DNA from: Clostridia bacterium
Lineage (GTDB): Bacteria > Bacillota > Clostridia > Oscillospirales > Acutalibacteraceae
Assembly: GCA_900755895.1 (NCBI GenBank)
Contig: CAAEIG010000097.1
Coordinates: 1-64,000, forward strand
Length of the DNA: 64,000 bases
Reading direction: 5' to 3'
The notes under the pieces were generated by a model. That model did not search any database. It was not told where the DNA came from and saw nothing but the letters and a program-made list of their open reading frames with translations. Below, one piece after another: positions 50,016 through 59,262 of the stretch. Position 1 is the first letter of the stretch; each line of letters starts with the position of its first letter. A program made the translations under genes and the position numbers.

Positions 50016-51092
50016 TCAGCCGCTCAATGACAGCTCCGTGGTAAATCCGTCACTGCCAATGGAATGGGTTACACTTTCGATAAAGTATTTCCGATCAAAG
50101 GGTGCTCCCAGCTTACTGCACTCCATGTAGTGCCCAGGACCCAGTTCTGGAAGCCCCAAGCAGCGTACCGTTGCGGAGATGCCCTTTTCCTTCTCTTTGC
50201 GCACCGCGTCATCCAGCCACTTCTCTGCATCAGCCACCGTCTGGATGGACGGGGATGCATGGACCGTGGGAGGCGGCGAGGGCAGCAGCGTTTTCTTGAC
50301 AAACTCCGAGCGATAGGTCCGGCTGCGGTAGATCTCCTTCTTGGAGTTGGGCTCCCGGCCAATGGCCAAAAACCGCTTGACTTCATAGCGGATCTGACTG
50401 GAGAAGGACTGGATCCCTCCCCCCTGGGGAGCCAGCGTGATCACCGGATTGGGATAGCGGTCCCGGGACTGATAGTACACGTCGCCTCCCAGCAGAAAAA
50501 ACTCCTTGCCCACAACCTCGCACATGCGCATGACAAAGTCGTAATCCGACTCCCGATGCTGCTTCAACTGGAAGGGTTCCGCCTCCGCCTTGTCCGCCTG
50601 AATGGATAGATGGTCATAGAGCTTGCGGTAGGATTCCATCACCTTGCTCACCGCGTCAGAGGGGGCCTTCACCGTCATCTGACGCATCCGCCGGGAGGAC
50701 ATCATCAGCTTGCGCAAGTCCATCATGGTGACAACCAGTTGGGGCGTGGCGCTGTACTCCACCTCCACCTCGGAGATATATCCCCGAAACACTTCCATCA
50801 GCGCGGAGCCATATCCCAGCTTTACGGAGACCTTTTTGCCCAGAGCCAATAAGTCCATCTGTTTGGGTCCAAAGGTGGATTTTTCCAAATCGTAAGGAGC
50901 CGGAATGGTCATCCTGCAGGCGTTGGCCTCCCCACAGGAGAGGGTGACGTTGACATCCCGCACAGGCACTTTGCCGGAACGGGCAACCTCAGTGCCCTCC
51001 ACAAAGATCTGGAACGCCGGCTGGAGGAAATTGCCGTATTTCCGCGCCAGTTCCCGGTATTCATAATGTTCGTTGCTCGACATCAGATCCAT
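50016..51092 (-). CDS. Hub protein, gpD/Afp8-like
   Basis: 358 aa. It has P-A-F-Q-I-F-V-E-G near the start and a late-control gpD-type body (V-S-V-K-L-G-Y-G-S-A-L-M-E-V-F-R-G-Y-I-S-E-V). The C-terminus carries G-S-D-G-F-T-T-E-L-S-L. The gp27-like hub connects the tube end to the spike. ATG 51092 follows AAAGGAGCAGG. It lies between the LysM protein and the spike gene in standard eCIS order. Confidence 0.9.
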   Translation of the reverse strand: MDLMSSNEHYEYRELARKYGNFLQPAFQIFVEGTEVARSGKVPVRDVNVTLSCGEANACRMTIPAPYDLEKSTFGPKQMDLLALGKKVSVKLGYGSALMEVFRGYISEVEVEYSATPQLVVTMMDLRKLMMSSRRMRQMTVKAPSDAVSKVMESYRKLYDHLSIQADKAEAEPFQLKQHRESDYDFVMRMCEVVGKEFFLLGGDVYYQSRDRYPNPVITLAPQGGGIQSFSSQIRYEVKRFLAIGREPNSKKEIYRSRTYRSEFVKKTLLPSPPPTVHASPSIQTVADAEKWLDDAVRKEKEKGISATVRCLGLPELGPGHYMECSKLGAPFDRKYFIESVTHSIGSDGFTTELSLSG

Positions 51093-51113
51093 GTTCCTGC
51101 TCCTTTCATCCCG

Positions 51114-51785
51114 TCACAGTGCGGGGATTTTCAACACCTGGCCGGGGGTGATATCCAATGGATTCATAATCCCATTGGCCTTGGCAATGGTGCGCCATTG
51201 TTCCATATCGCCGTATTCCTCCAGCGCCAGATTCCAAAGCTGCACCCCAGCTGTCACCGTCCGGCGCTTTGTGCGGTCCGGGGACTGAAGGGGCTGCTGG
51301 CGCTGCTGTTTCTCCACGTCAATCACAGAGCGGAAAGTGACGTCCAACTTGGCCCGCACCGGGATACCGTCACTGGTAAACATGGTGTAGTGCTGCTGAA
51401 CCTCTGTGACGATGCCGGTAAAAGCCAGGCTCCCCCATGAGAAGGTTGCCTTGGGAGGGCGATGCAGTTCCCCGTCTATGTACAAAAAGTCCGTAATCTG
51501 CTTCACCCGGGGAGCCACACTGGTGGGCGCAATCTCTTCTACAGTTTCCTTCCCGGTAAAGACCCTGCGGCCGTTGGTGTCCAGCATCAAACTGAGGGTG
51601 AGAGTCTGGGTATTCCCCGAGATGTACTGCTGAATGGGACCATCCAGTCCGGGGACGGAGGTTTCAGCGTAATTTGCCGACTCCGAAAGATTGTATTCAG
51701 TGGGGTTAAACAGCACCGTGAACGACTTTCCGCCGTTGATTGTGCTGCCCTTTTCCGGAGTGATGGTGGCTTTTTTAAATGCCAT
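51114..51785 (-). CDS. LysM-containing tube/baseplate connector (Afp7-like)
   Basis: 223 aa. The N-terminal G-K-S-F-T-V-L-F-N-P-T-E-Y-N-L is typical of the CIS tube-associated protein family. The C-terminus has a LysM-like motif (W-N-L-A-L-E-E-Y-G-D-M-E-Q-W-R-T-I-A-K-A-N-G and I-T-P-G-Q-V-L-K-I-P). In contractile systems it joins the inner tube to the hub. It sits 21 bases upstream of the hub gene. Confidence 0.92.
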   Translation of the reverse strand: MAFKKATITPEKGSTINGGKSFTVLFNPTEYNLSESANYAETSVPGLDGPIQQYISGNTQTLTLSLMLDTNGRRVFTGKETVEEIAPTSVAPRVKQITDFLYIDGELHRPPKATFSWGSLAFTGIVTEVQQHYTMFTSDGIPVRAKLDVTFRSVIDVEKQQRQQPLQSPDRTKRRTVTAGVQLWNLALEEYGDMEQWRTIAKANGIMNPLDITPGQVLKIPAL

Positions 51786-51814
51786 AACGTGTCCTCCTTT
51801 TCAAATCCGGGACT

Positions 51815-54800
51815 TTATCCGCCCCGACGTTGACGCTCAAAATGAAGCTGCCTCTGGATCTCCCGCATCACCTGGGAAACCATTTGCTGGGTGTTGGGCA
51901 GCTGCTGTCCGCCGTTCTGGGGAACACTGCTGGCCAGCTGGCGAATCTGTTCCCCCTGTTGCTGAAGCTGCTGTTGGATGCTGCGCAACGTCCGGCTTTG
52001 ACGCTCCAAGTTGCCACTTTGCTCCCGCTGTTTCTTTTCCAGCACCCGAAATTCCATTTGCACCTCTTCTTTTGGAGCCCGACGGGGCTCCTCTCGAACA
52101 GGGCCCGGCTGCTGGCGATTCACCAGAGGCGTTTCTCCCCTATGGATCGCCAATCCATTTCCTGCTGTTGTGAGGGAACCGTTGACGGGAACTGCTTGTT
52201 CTCCGGGCCTTCCAGAAACCAGCGGCACCGTAGTCGCAGGGACAAACCGCTCGCCGCTCCCGGAAGCTGCCGGATTTCCGACAAGCTGCCTAGTGGGACT
52301 TCCCTGCTGGAACCGTGCACCCGGTCTCACACCATTTGTCAATGGCTGGAAAGAAGCAGCCCGCGCTGCTGTCCGCTCCCCCCAACTGGCAGCCTGAGAT
52401 GGACTGCGCAAACTGCGTGTTCCGCTTTCCCGGAAAAGGTTTTCCAGGGATACTGGTCCAGCACTTTGTCCAGCAAGCGGGAGCTGGGAGATTGCCAGCG
52501 AATTGCCTGCGGCCTCCTGGATACCTTCAGGAGCACTCTGGCCGCCGGAGTTTCCAGAAGGGCCATGGTCCAATGGAACTGTAGTTGCCGATGGAGCTAC
52601 AGTCTGTTTTCCTGACACCTGCGGTGTTTTGGACAGGGAATTTCTCACCGGGAAGGTCCTGACGCTGGAAAGCGCCTGTCTGGAACCAACAAGACCCGGA
52701 AAAGCCCTTCCCAACTTGGGAATCATGGGGCCGCCTTCCGTATTAGAAGAAACAGCGAGTTGCTCACCCCTGGGCTGGATCAGCTGGGAGGACCGTGATC
52801 CACCCCGAATAGGCTGGGCTTCAGCCCTAGCCAGAATATGGGAAACGGTGTTTGCGTTGACCTGGGACACCGTCTCTCCCGTTGCTTTGGACAAGGTCAA
52901 CTCAGGAGGCTCCATCCGGCTTTGCAGAGACTGGGATTCTGTCCTAGGCAAGGTGGGTGAAAAAGTACTTGCACTCACCTGAGGCACAGTCTCTCCCGCC
53001 TTGGGCAAGGTCAGTTCGGGAGGATGAACACCGCCTCGAGAAGGCTGGGATTCTTTCCTAGCCAAAGTGGGGGAAGAACTGTTTGCACCTACCTGGGGCA
53101 CGGTCTCCCCCGTCTTGGACAAGGTCAGTTCGGGAGGATGAACATCGCCTCGGGAGGGCTGGACTTCTGTCCTATGCAACGTGGGAAAAGGACTGCTTGC
53201 ACTCACCTGGGGCGCGGTCTCCTCCACCTTGGGCAAGGTCAGCTCAGGAGGCTGAACGCCGCCTCGGGAGGGCTGGGATTCTGGCCTAGGCAACGTGGGA
53301 GAAGAAATGCTTGCACCCACCTGGGACACGGTCTCCCCCGCCTTGGACAAGGTCAACTCAGGGGGCTGAACACCACGAGAGGATGGGGGCTCTATCCCAG
53401 TCACTCCGGGGTGAGAAGCATTTTCCACCGCTGTGCGTGGCTGCTCTTGGGAGGAAGAATTCGCTCCTCCAGGTTGTATCGAGTCCATTTTCTGGGGAGT
53501 TTTATCTGTGGTGACACTCTCCTGGAAAATACGCATGGCCTCGCCTGCCAAATCAGGACGCCAAGAAAATACGGAGGATTTTTTCACTGGAGGCTGGGAC
53601 CGCTTCATGGTCTGGCGGGCAGGAAAAGGTGTTCTCCCCAATCTTCCTCCAGACCGGTTTGTTTTCCCTGCCTTCCCAGTTGTTGCCCCCTGGGGTGTGG
53701 GAACCGCTTCGGCTCCCTTCACACTGCTCCCGGGCTTGCCTTGGGAAATGGTTTCTCCAGCGTTACCGCGAAAAACCGTCACAGCCTGTGAAGTAACCAC
53801 AGGCGATTGACCAGAAACTGGTACCGGAGGCGTTACAGGACTTAGCTGGCTTTGGACAGGCTGCCTCCCCACAAGTGAGGGCGTAGCCGGAGTTTTCGGC
53901 TGAGAAATAGGCTGGCTCAAAGTGGGCTGAGAAGACCGCTCCCGCCCAGACTGGGATGCCCCTAGTGGGGCAGGACGAGGACTCCCACCAGACACCGGAC
54001 TTGATGCCGTAGGTGCGGTCCTTTGGACAGCACCGGACATTCTGGAGTTCCCCATGGGGGATTCCACCTGCCCAGGACGAAGCAACTCCCGTTGACCTGG
54101 AACCAGGCCGGTCCCTTGCTGCACCGTCATCCCGACTCTTGCAGCATCCGCTCTTTGTCCCGCAGTCAACGGGCTCCTGCCAATGGACAATGTGGCGGAA
54201 CCGTTTTCCACAGCCAACGGAGTTCCCATTTGGGACGCCGCACCGGGAACCATCCGGACAGAAGAAATCTCCTGCCCGCTCTGCTGTGAGAACGAATTTT
54301 CTCCAGGGATCGCACTCTGCTGAAAAGTGCTCTTATTTTTTGCAAGGCTGCGTTCCCCGCCGACGTCCAAAACCGCTCTCTGCCCTGTATGGGCCAAAGT
54401 GCTGGCTTCTGAGAGAGAACGGCCCTTCACAGCCCCACCCTGTTTCCACACTGGCACCCCAGACACAACGGAAGCCGCCAACACCATGGGAACCGGGGCG
54501 GGAGCAGGAGAAAATCCTGCTGCTGGAGAAACTGCCCTCAGCTGCCTTGTGGTCAACGTAGGAACACCAGGCTCTGAAGCTTTGGCGGTTTGACGCACCT
54601 CCTGTTGCAGCCACTGGGTAAACAGACGAAGCTGCTGGCTCTGCTGTACAGTCCGTTCCCAGGGTGCTGGGGTGCGCAATCCAGTAAAGTAGGAGTGAAC
54701 TCCCCTTGCCAACGTCTCGCTGAGCTGCCGGAATTCCTCACCACGCTCAAAGGGCCCAGACTCACGATGGACCAACGCTGTCTCTCCGGGAACCGGAGAG

Positions 54801-55714
54801 GCTTTCGGCTGCCATTCTCTCGCAAGCTTTGGAGCCGCTGTTTCCCCAGACACTCCTTCTCCTTCAGATCGAATCACAGGCGTTGAGGAAGCCCTCAAAA
54901 ACCGTGCCGCTCCCGGTACCAGACACAATGGCTCACGAGATTTCACAGGCCGCAACATTGACGGAGCAGCCAACACCCCCTCCAGAGAGAGTCTGGGGAA
55001 CTCCATATTCCAAACCCGGGACACCCCACGTTTTAAAAGGCTCCCCTTTACCTGGGAGGCAGCCAATTTGGAAAGGCCACCTGGCTTTTCTTCATCAGCC
55101 TTCTTTTGCAAAGCAGTCAAAGATCCTGTGGGCTGTGGGAGGCCGGCAGGAGGGAACAGGGGATTTCGTGAGGACGCCCCTTTCCCTTCCTGCATGGGGA
55201 GCGCTTCTCGGGGGGGAAATTGGGAATAGACGGTTGTCCTCTCAATGGACTGTCTATGGCGAAGCTCCCGTTCCCGCTGAATCAACAGCTGAAGCCGCTG
55301 GGTTTCCCGCAGCAGGGATTCCACCCGCAGAGAGCTGGAAGAGCTCTGTTTTGGCTCACTGGGCTTGGAGCTCTCGGAACTCCCCTGAAGTGGTGGACTC
55401 ACCTTGGAATCCCGCAGAATCCGGGTGGCGGAAACCATCCTCTGTGCCGCTTGCTGGTAGTATGAGAGGTGGCGGGAGATGTTTTCCAAAAGGATGTTGG
55501 TACTGCCGATCCAAACAGGGTTCTCTTCCCGATGAAGCTGCTGCAGCAACAGTGAGATCTCCACAAGCACATCCCCTGTGCCCTGTTCGCCTTCCTCCCC
55601 ATCCTGCTGCAAAAGCACCAGCTCCGGTCCCGGAAGCGCACTCTCCACCGGTTGGCCGTACTTCTCGATAATACCGGTCACAAACCGCCGGTTCTGCTCT
55701 CCGATCAGGGACAT
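51815..55714 (-). CDS. Long low-complexity protein, probable tape measure (Afp14-like position)
   Basis: 1299 aa. Residues 1-120 are helical (I-G-E-Q-N-R-R-F-V-T-G-I-I-E-K-Y). The remainder is mostly Ser/Pro/Gln/Thr-rich and predicted disordered. Five tandem copies of a 38-aa unit (P-P-E-L-T-L-x-K-x-x-E-T-V-x-Q-V) lie at about 780-965. A helical Gln-rich C-terminus follows (Q-S-R-T-L-R-S-I-Q-Q-Q-L-Q-Q-Q). Its place between the second tube gene and the LysM gene fits a tape measure, but such low complexity is unusual for the family, which is mainly helical. A cargo-binding or filamentous role is an alternative. Confidence 0.6.
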   Translation of the reverse strand: MSLIGEQNRRFVTGIIEKYGQPVESALPGPELVLLQQDGEEGEQGTGDVLVEISLLLQQLHREENPVWIGSTNILLENISRHLSYYQQAAQRMVSATRILRDSKVSPPLQGSSESSKPSEPKQSSSSSLRVESLLRETQRLQLLIQRERELRHRQSIERTTVYSQFPPREALPMQEGKGASSRNPLFPPAGLPQPTGSLTALQKKADEEKPGGLSKLAASQVKGSLLKRGVSRVWNMEFPRLSLEGVLAAPSMLRPVKSREPLCLVPGAARFLRASSTPVIRSEGEGVSGETAAPKLAREWQPKASPVPGETALVHRESGPFERGEEFRQLSETLARGVHSYFTGLRTPAPWERTVQQSQQLRLFTQWLQQEVRQTAKASEPGVPTLTTRQLRAVSPAAGFSPAPAPVPMVLAASVVSGVPVWKQGGAVKGRSLSEASTLAHTGQRAVLDVGGERSLAKNKSTFQQSAIPGENSFSQQSGQEISSVRMVPGAASQMGTPLAVENGSATLSIGRSPLTAGQRADAARVGMTVQQGTGLVPGQRELLRPGQVESPMGNSRMSGAVQRTAPTASSPVSGGSPRPAPLGASQSGRERSSQPTLSQPISQPKTPATPSLVGRQPVQSQLSPVTPPVPVSGQSPVVTSQAVTVFRGNAGETISQGKPGSSVKGAEAVPTPQGATTGKAGKTNRSGGRLGRTPFPARQTMKRSQPPVKKSSVFSWRPDLAGEAMRIFQESVTTDKTPQKMDSIQPGGANSSSQEQPRTAVENASHPGVTGIEPPSSRGVQPPELTLSKAGETVSQVGASISSPTLPRPESQPSRGGVQPPELTLPKVEETAPQVSASSPFPTLHRTEVQPSRGDVHPPELTLSKTGETVPQVGANSSSPTLARKESQPSRGGVHPPELTLPKAGETVPQVSASTFSPTLPRTESQSLQSRMEPPELTLSKATGETVSQVNANTVSHILARAEAQPIRGGSRSSQLIQPRGEQLAVSSNTEGGPMIPKLGRAFPGLVGSRQALSSVRTFPVRNSLSKTPQVSGKQTVAPSATTVPLDHGPSGNSGGQSAPEGIQEAAGNSLAISQLPLAGQSAGPVSLENLFRESGTRSLRSPSQAASWGERTAARAASFQPLTNGVRPGARFQQGSPTRQLVGNPAASGSGERFVPATTVPLVSGRPGEQAVPVNGSLTTAGNGLAIHRGETPLVNRQQPGPVREEPRRAPKEEVQMEFRVLEKKQREQSGNLERQSRTLRSIQQQLQQQGEQIRQLASSVPQNGGQQLPNTQQMVSQVMREIQRQLHFERQRRGG
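52820..53385 (-). repeat. Five tandem 114-bp coding repeats in the long low-complexity gene
   Basis: P-P-E-L-T-L units begin near 53350, 53235, 53120, 53005 and 52895 (minus strand), a period of about 114 bp (38 codons). They are near identical with scattered substitutions, so they arose by recent duplication. Confidence 0.85.
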
Positions 55715-55768
55715 CCTTCCCGCCTCCTTTCTCTAGTGAAATCAGTCTTGCCTGGGTAAAATCCCCTG

Positions 55769-56200
55769 TTAGAACCCCATCTCCCGCATGCCGGAGTGGG
55801 CAATCTCAATGCGTTCAATCAGCACTTCGTTGGCAGAGGCGTCCAGCCCAGACAGCTCCCACTTGACCACCATCGCCCACTCACTGCGGAAAGTCCGCCG
55901 GTTTGTGCCGCTTTCATCAAAGACGGTCAGCCCCACTCCCCCGGCAATCTCGGTTCCCGGCAGCAGCTTCACAGTATTCCCTAAAAGGGGGCGCAGCTGC
56001 GCCCCCTTTTCCAACGTGAGGATATGTGGCTGCTGGGACGGTTTTACACTCACCCAAGGGTAGTCGTTTACGCCGCCTTCGGAATAGCTTTCATAGTCCA
56101 CTGAGTCTTCCAGGCCTGACGCCCTGGCAAAACCCAGCACATAGTTGCCCAAAATCAGCTGGAACCGATTGGCCGGCAACACTTTCATTCTCTCCACCAT
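55769..56200 (-). CDS. Second tail tube protein (Afp5-like)
   Basis: 143 aa. P-A-N-R-F-Q-L-I-L-G-N-Y-V-L-G-F-A-R-A-S-G-L and E-V-L-I-E-R-I-E-I-A-H-S-G-M match phage-tail/Hcp-type tube proteins, here the baseplate-proximal variant found in eCIS. ATG 56200 follows GGAGAGG. It differs clearly in sequence from the main tube protein at 56899-57324. Confidence 0.88.
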   Translation of the reverse strand: MVERMKVLPANRFQLILGNYVLGFARASGLEDSVDYESYSEGGVNDYPWVSVKPSQQPHILTLEKGAQLRPLLGNTVKLLPGTEIAGGVGLTVFDESGTNRRTFRSEWAMVVKWELSGLDASANEVLIERIEIAHSGMREMGF

Positions 56201-56211
56201 GATGCCTCTCC

Positions 56212-56448
56212 TTATACGTCGAAAATATTGGGCTTCTCATCATTGAGCTCCCGGTTGATCTTCGAGACCTCGCTGCACCAGCGAATCCGGTCCCGATGGC
56301 TCATCTGCAGAATCTCCGACGCGCTCCAATGCAGGTAATACCCTAAAAACGCTGTTTCCTCAAAGATCCTGTCCTCCGGGTAGAGCTCTATTGCGCGGCT
56401 TCCATAAAATTTACAGGCACCTCGATCTCCTCGCCGCAATGAGGGCAT
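56212..56448 (-). CDS. Small eCIS protein (DUF6760-like)
   Basis: Up to 78 aa. The recognisable part begins Y-P-E-D-R-I-F-E-E-T-A-F-L-G-Y-Y-L-H-W-S and continues S-H-R-D-R-I-R-W-C-S-E-V, which matches the short DUF6760-type proteins seen in eCIS loci. The upstream frame overlaps the previous gene by 61 bases with no clear ATG/RBS. Translation may instead restart at an ATA (about 56390) overlapping the upstream stop. The start is uncertain. Confidence 0.6.
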   Translation of the reverse strand: MPSLRRGDRGACKFYGSRAIELYPEDRIFEETAFLGYYLHWSASEILQMSHRDRIRWCSEVSKINRELNDEKPNIFDV

Positions 56449-56759
56449 ACTGTTCTGTAAACGGGAGCGTCCATGCTGTTGATCCGCTGATACAGATCCT
56501 GCAAATACGCCAGGTCCACCGTGAACAGCCCTTCAATGACCCTGGTGTCCACCGCCGGCAGGGATCCCAGCTTGGTGACCACTCTGGCCAGAAGGATGAT
56601 GCTCAGATAGCCGGGATTCTGCTGCACCCGGGGGTCCCGCAGAGGAAGAATTTCATCCCCGGCATTTGCCAGGCGCATAATTCCCTCCCGATGAAGCATT
56701 CCTGAATGATCTACATAGCCTTTCGGCAGAACAAACGAGAACTCAGTTTGAAATTCCAC
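56388..56759 (-). CDS. Small eCIS assembly protein with CxxC
   Basis: 123 aa, GTG start after AAAGGATGG. It begins M-E-F-Q-T-E-F-S-F-V-L-P-K-G-Y-V and has a single C-P-H-C near the C-terminus. Such proteins occur between tube and DUF6760 genes in eCIS and are thought to act like tail-assembly chaperones; the link to the phage gpG/gpGT type is by position only. The next gene overlaps its end. Confidence 0.6.
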   Translation of the reverse strand: MEFQTEFSFVLPKGYVDHSGMLHREGIMRLANAGDEILPLRDPRVQQNPGYLSIILLARVVTKLGSLPAVDTRVIEGLFTVDLAYLQDLYQRINSMDAPVYRTVCPHCGEEIEVPVNFMEAAQ

Positions 56760-56898
56760 TGCATTCCATCCTTTCTTATACAGCGCTTTGGCCGGACGGC
56801 CTCCACAGCCCGCCCCTTTTCCCTTTGGACGAACTGTGGGCGCCGCCCGGGGCAGCGGAGTCGTTCCCCTGCCAACAGGCGCGCCGCTTTATTGCACG

Positions 56899-57324
56899 TT
56901 AGGAAACGCGGGTCATGCCCTCGTGAGCAACTTCCAGCGTCTCAATGGCCACTTCAGAGGAGGTGGCATTGAAGTCGGGGCCAGTGTACTTCACAGGCCA
57001 TGCATTGATGATCTGCCAAGAGGCCACCGGGGACTCGGTCTGGTCCAGCAGGGTGATGGTCAGCGTCTTGCGCTCCACTTCACCCTCGATGCCAGCGGTG
57101 ATCCAGTCATACAGCACGGTGGTGTCGGCAAGGCCCTTGCGCAGGGTGATGTTGCCGTATTTCTTCAGGCCGGGCATCTTCATGGGGGTCTGCACCATGT
57201 CGCCTTCCCGGTACTCCATCACGTCGATGGAGGCGTCGAATCCGGTCACTTCGGAGAAACCGCCGGCCTCCAGGCCGTCAATCTCTACCTTAAATCTAAA
57301 TCGTCCATACTGATAGCTCGCCAT
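56899..57324 (-). CDS. Inner tube protein (Afp1/gp19-like)
   Basis: 141 aa. F-K-V-E-I-D-G-L-E-A-G-G-F-S-E-V-T-G-F and I-E-T-L-E-V-A-H-E-G-M-T-R-V are the standard tube (Hcp/gp19) signature. This is the main tube subunit. ATG 57324 follows AAGGGGG. A 139-base gap separates it from the next gene. Confidence 0.95.
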   Translation of the reverse strand: MASYQYGRFRFKVEIDGLEAGGFSEVTGFDASIDVMEYREGDMVQTPMKMPGLKKYGNITLRKGLADTTVLYDWITAGIEGEVERKTLTITLLDQTESPVASWQIINAWPVKYTGPDFNATSSEVAIETLEVAHEGMTRVS

Positions 57325-57344
57325 TGCTCTTTCCCCCTTCTAAA

Positions 57345-59081
57345 TTATTCTGCGTCGCCGGTCTTCTGAGAGATACGGAAGATGACGAACTCAGCCGGCT
57401 TCACCGGGGCGATGCCGATGACACAGACCAGACGGCCATTGTCGATGTCGTCCTGGCTCATGGTGTCGCGGCCGATATTTACGAAGAACGCCTCTGCTGC
57501 GGAGCTGCCAGCCAGAGAGCCTGCGCGCCACAAGCCGGTGAGGAACACGTCGATGGTGCGCTTCACACGGACCCACAGCGCCTCATCGTTGGGCTCAAAG
57601 ACAACCCAGTTGGTGTTGGCCTTGATGGTCTCCTCCACATAGATGAACAGACGGCGGACGTTGACGTACTTCCAGCTAGGATTGCTGGTAGCGGTACGAG
57701 CGCCCCACACGCGAATGCCCTGGCCGGGGAACGCACGGATCAGGTTGACGCCCTTGGGATTCAGAATGTCCTGCTCGCCCTTGTTGAACTGCACATCCAG
57801 ACCCACGCAGGCCCGCACAGTCTCGTTAGCGGGAGCCTTGTGGACGCCTCTGGTGCTGTCGCTGCGGGCGTAGATGCCCAGCACGGAGCCAGAGGGCGGA
57901 ACCGCAATGTTCTTCTTGTCCAGGGGATCAAAGACCTCCAGCCAGGGATGATAGAACGCTGCGTAGTTGGTGTCGAAAATATCACGATGCTTCATGATAT
58001 CCTGAACCTTGCGAGCATCCCGGGGCATATCCAGCACAGCGAAACGGCTGCCCAAGTTCTCGCAGTGAGCAACCAGGGACAGCTGGACATTGGGCTCCAC
58101 AATGCCGGGCACGGCCATGATGGACACCACATCGTTGTCCAGGAAAGCCTGGATACCAGTGCGCTGACCGGCGCCGTTGTCAGTTCCGATGAAGTCGGCG
58201 GGGGACAAAGACGCCACAGAGCCGTCACTGCCGTTAGCCAGAGAAATGCTCACCACGGGCTTCTCCGTACCAGCTGCCAGCTCCTCAAAGGGAGGAACCG
58301 CATCATCGCTGGCCTGACCGATGTACTGCACGGTCACCAGGTCGGACTTCTCCAGCTTCTTGCCCACAAAGTTGGCCTCTTCAGGGTTGAAGGACAGGTT
58401 CTCATAGAACTCCTCAGCGTCCTCATACTTCACTTCCAGGCTGAACTCGCAAGTGGAGATCACCTTGCTGGGCAGCAGGTTCTTGTCCACCACGTTGACA
58501 GTGAACTCCTCTGCAAACTGCAGCAGGTTGTCCTGGACCTTGGCAATGCGATTGTAAACCTGCTCGCTGCCGTCAGTGAAGACCACTACATCACCGGGAT
58601 GGAATCCAGCTGCATTCTTCACCAAATACTTCTTGCCGTTGTTGGTCTCCACCTCTTCCAAGATCTGAGTCTTGGCCTTGCTGGCGGGGCTGATGACCAC
58701 ACGGATGTTGTCACCCCAAGCGCCGGGGTTCTTTGCGGTGACCTTCAGCACAGCGTCCTCCTGAGAGGGCACATAGCCCACAGCGCACTTCGCATCACCG
58801 GGAGCCACACGGGCCACATAGCAGCGAGTGCCGCCGTTGATAAAGAAGTGCTCCACTGCGTAAGCGAGATAACGATACTCGCCAAATGCGTTCTCGGAAA
58901 GGTAACCGCCATACTTTCTGCGGAAATCTGCGAAGCTGGTGACCAGCTCCGGCACACCCTTAACGGGGCCCCGCTCTGCAAGACCGATAAAGCCTGCCGT
59001 GCTGGTGCCCACGCCTTCCATTGGCTTTCCACCTGACTCAAATTCTTCGACGTACACGCCTGGCGATAAATACTCTGCCAT
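57345..59081 (-). CDS. Contractile sheath protein
   Basis: 578 aa. Starts M-A-E-Y-L-S-P-G-V-Y-V-E-E and contains G-V-G-T-S-T-A-G-F-I-G, both sheath hallmarks, with C-terminal R-R-L-F-I-Y-V-E-E-T-I and F-L-T-G-L-W-R-A-G-S-L-A-G-S. It is the only sheath gene in the locus, whereas Afp/PVC have three. ATG 59081 follows GGGGAG; an upstream open extension lacks similarity to the family. It provides the contraction force. Confidence 0.95.
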   Translation of the reverse strand: MAEYLSPGVYVEEFESGGKPMEGVGTSTAGFIGLAERGPVKGVPELVTSFADFRRKYGGYLSENAFGEYRYLAYAVEHFFINGGTRCYVARVAPGDAKCAVGYVPSQEDAVLKVTAKNPGAWGDNIRVVISPASKAKTQILEEVETNNGKKYLVKNAAGFHPGDVVVFTDGSEQVYNRIAKVQDNLLQFAEEFTVNVVDKNLLPSKVISTCEFSLEVKYEDAEEFYENLSFNPEEANFVGKKLEKSDLVTVQYIGQASDDAVPPFEELAAGTEKPVVSISLANGSDGSVASLSPADFIGTDNGAGQRTGIQAFLDNDVVSIMAVPGIVEPNVQLSLVAHCENLGSRFAVLDMPRDARKVQDIMKHRDIFDTNYAAFYHPWLEVFDPLDKKNIAVPPSGSVLGIYARSDSTRGVHKAPANETVRACVGLDVQFNKGEQDILNPKGVNLIRAFPGQGIRVWGARTATSNPSWKYVNVRRLFIYVEETIKANTNWVVFEPNDEALWVRVKRTIDVFLTGLWRAGSLAGSSAAEAFFVNIGRDTMSQDDIDNGRLVCVIGIAPVKPAEFVIFRISQKTGDAE

Positions 59082-59262
59082 AGTCTCCCCAGTTTCCTCA
59101 TGGGAACCCTGTGGGCCCCGTGAAACCGGAACGCCTCCTTTTCTTTTTAGTTTCTTTTTTGATTGAGCAATATGCTGAAATTGCTTGCGCAATACCAACC
59201 GAACCATCCACCCCCACAAGCTGTGTGGGTGTCGTGCATCCCCCCTCCCACTGCGGGAACCA

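Noticed and set aside
52820..53385. CRISPR-like array
   Set aside because: The repeats are in-frame coding units with a 114-bp period and no short repeat/unique spacer pattern.
42434..59081. Prophage with contractile tail
   Set aside because: No capsid, portal, terminase, integrase or lysis genes. The run has eCIS-specific ATPase and cap-like genes.
59082..59262. Clear promoter for the sheath gene
   Set aside because: No pair of -35 and -10 boxes with suitable spacing could be found in this gap, so I did not call one, though a promoter cannot be excluded.
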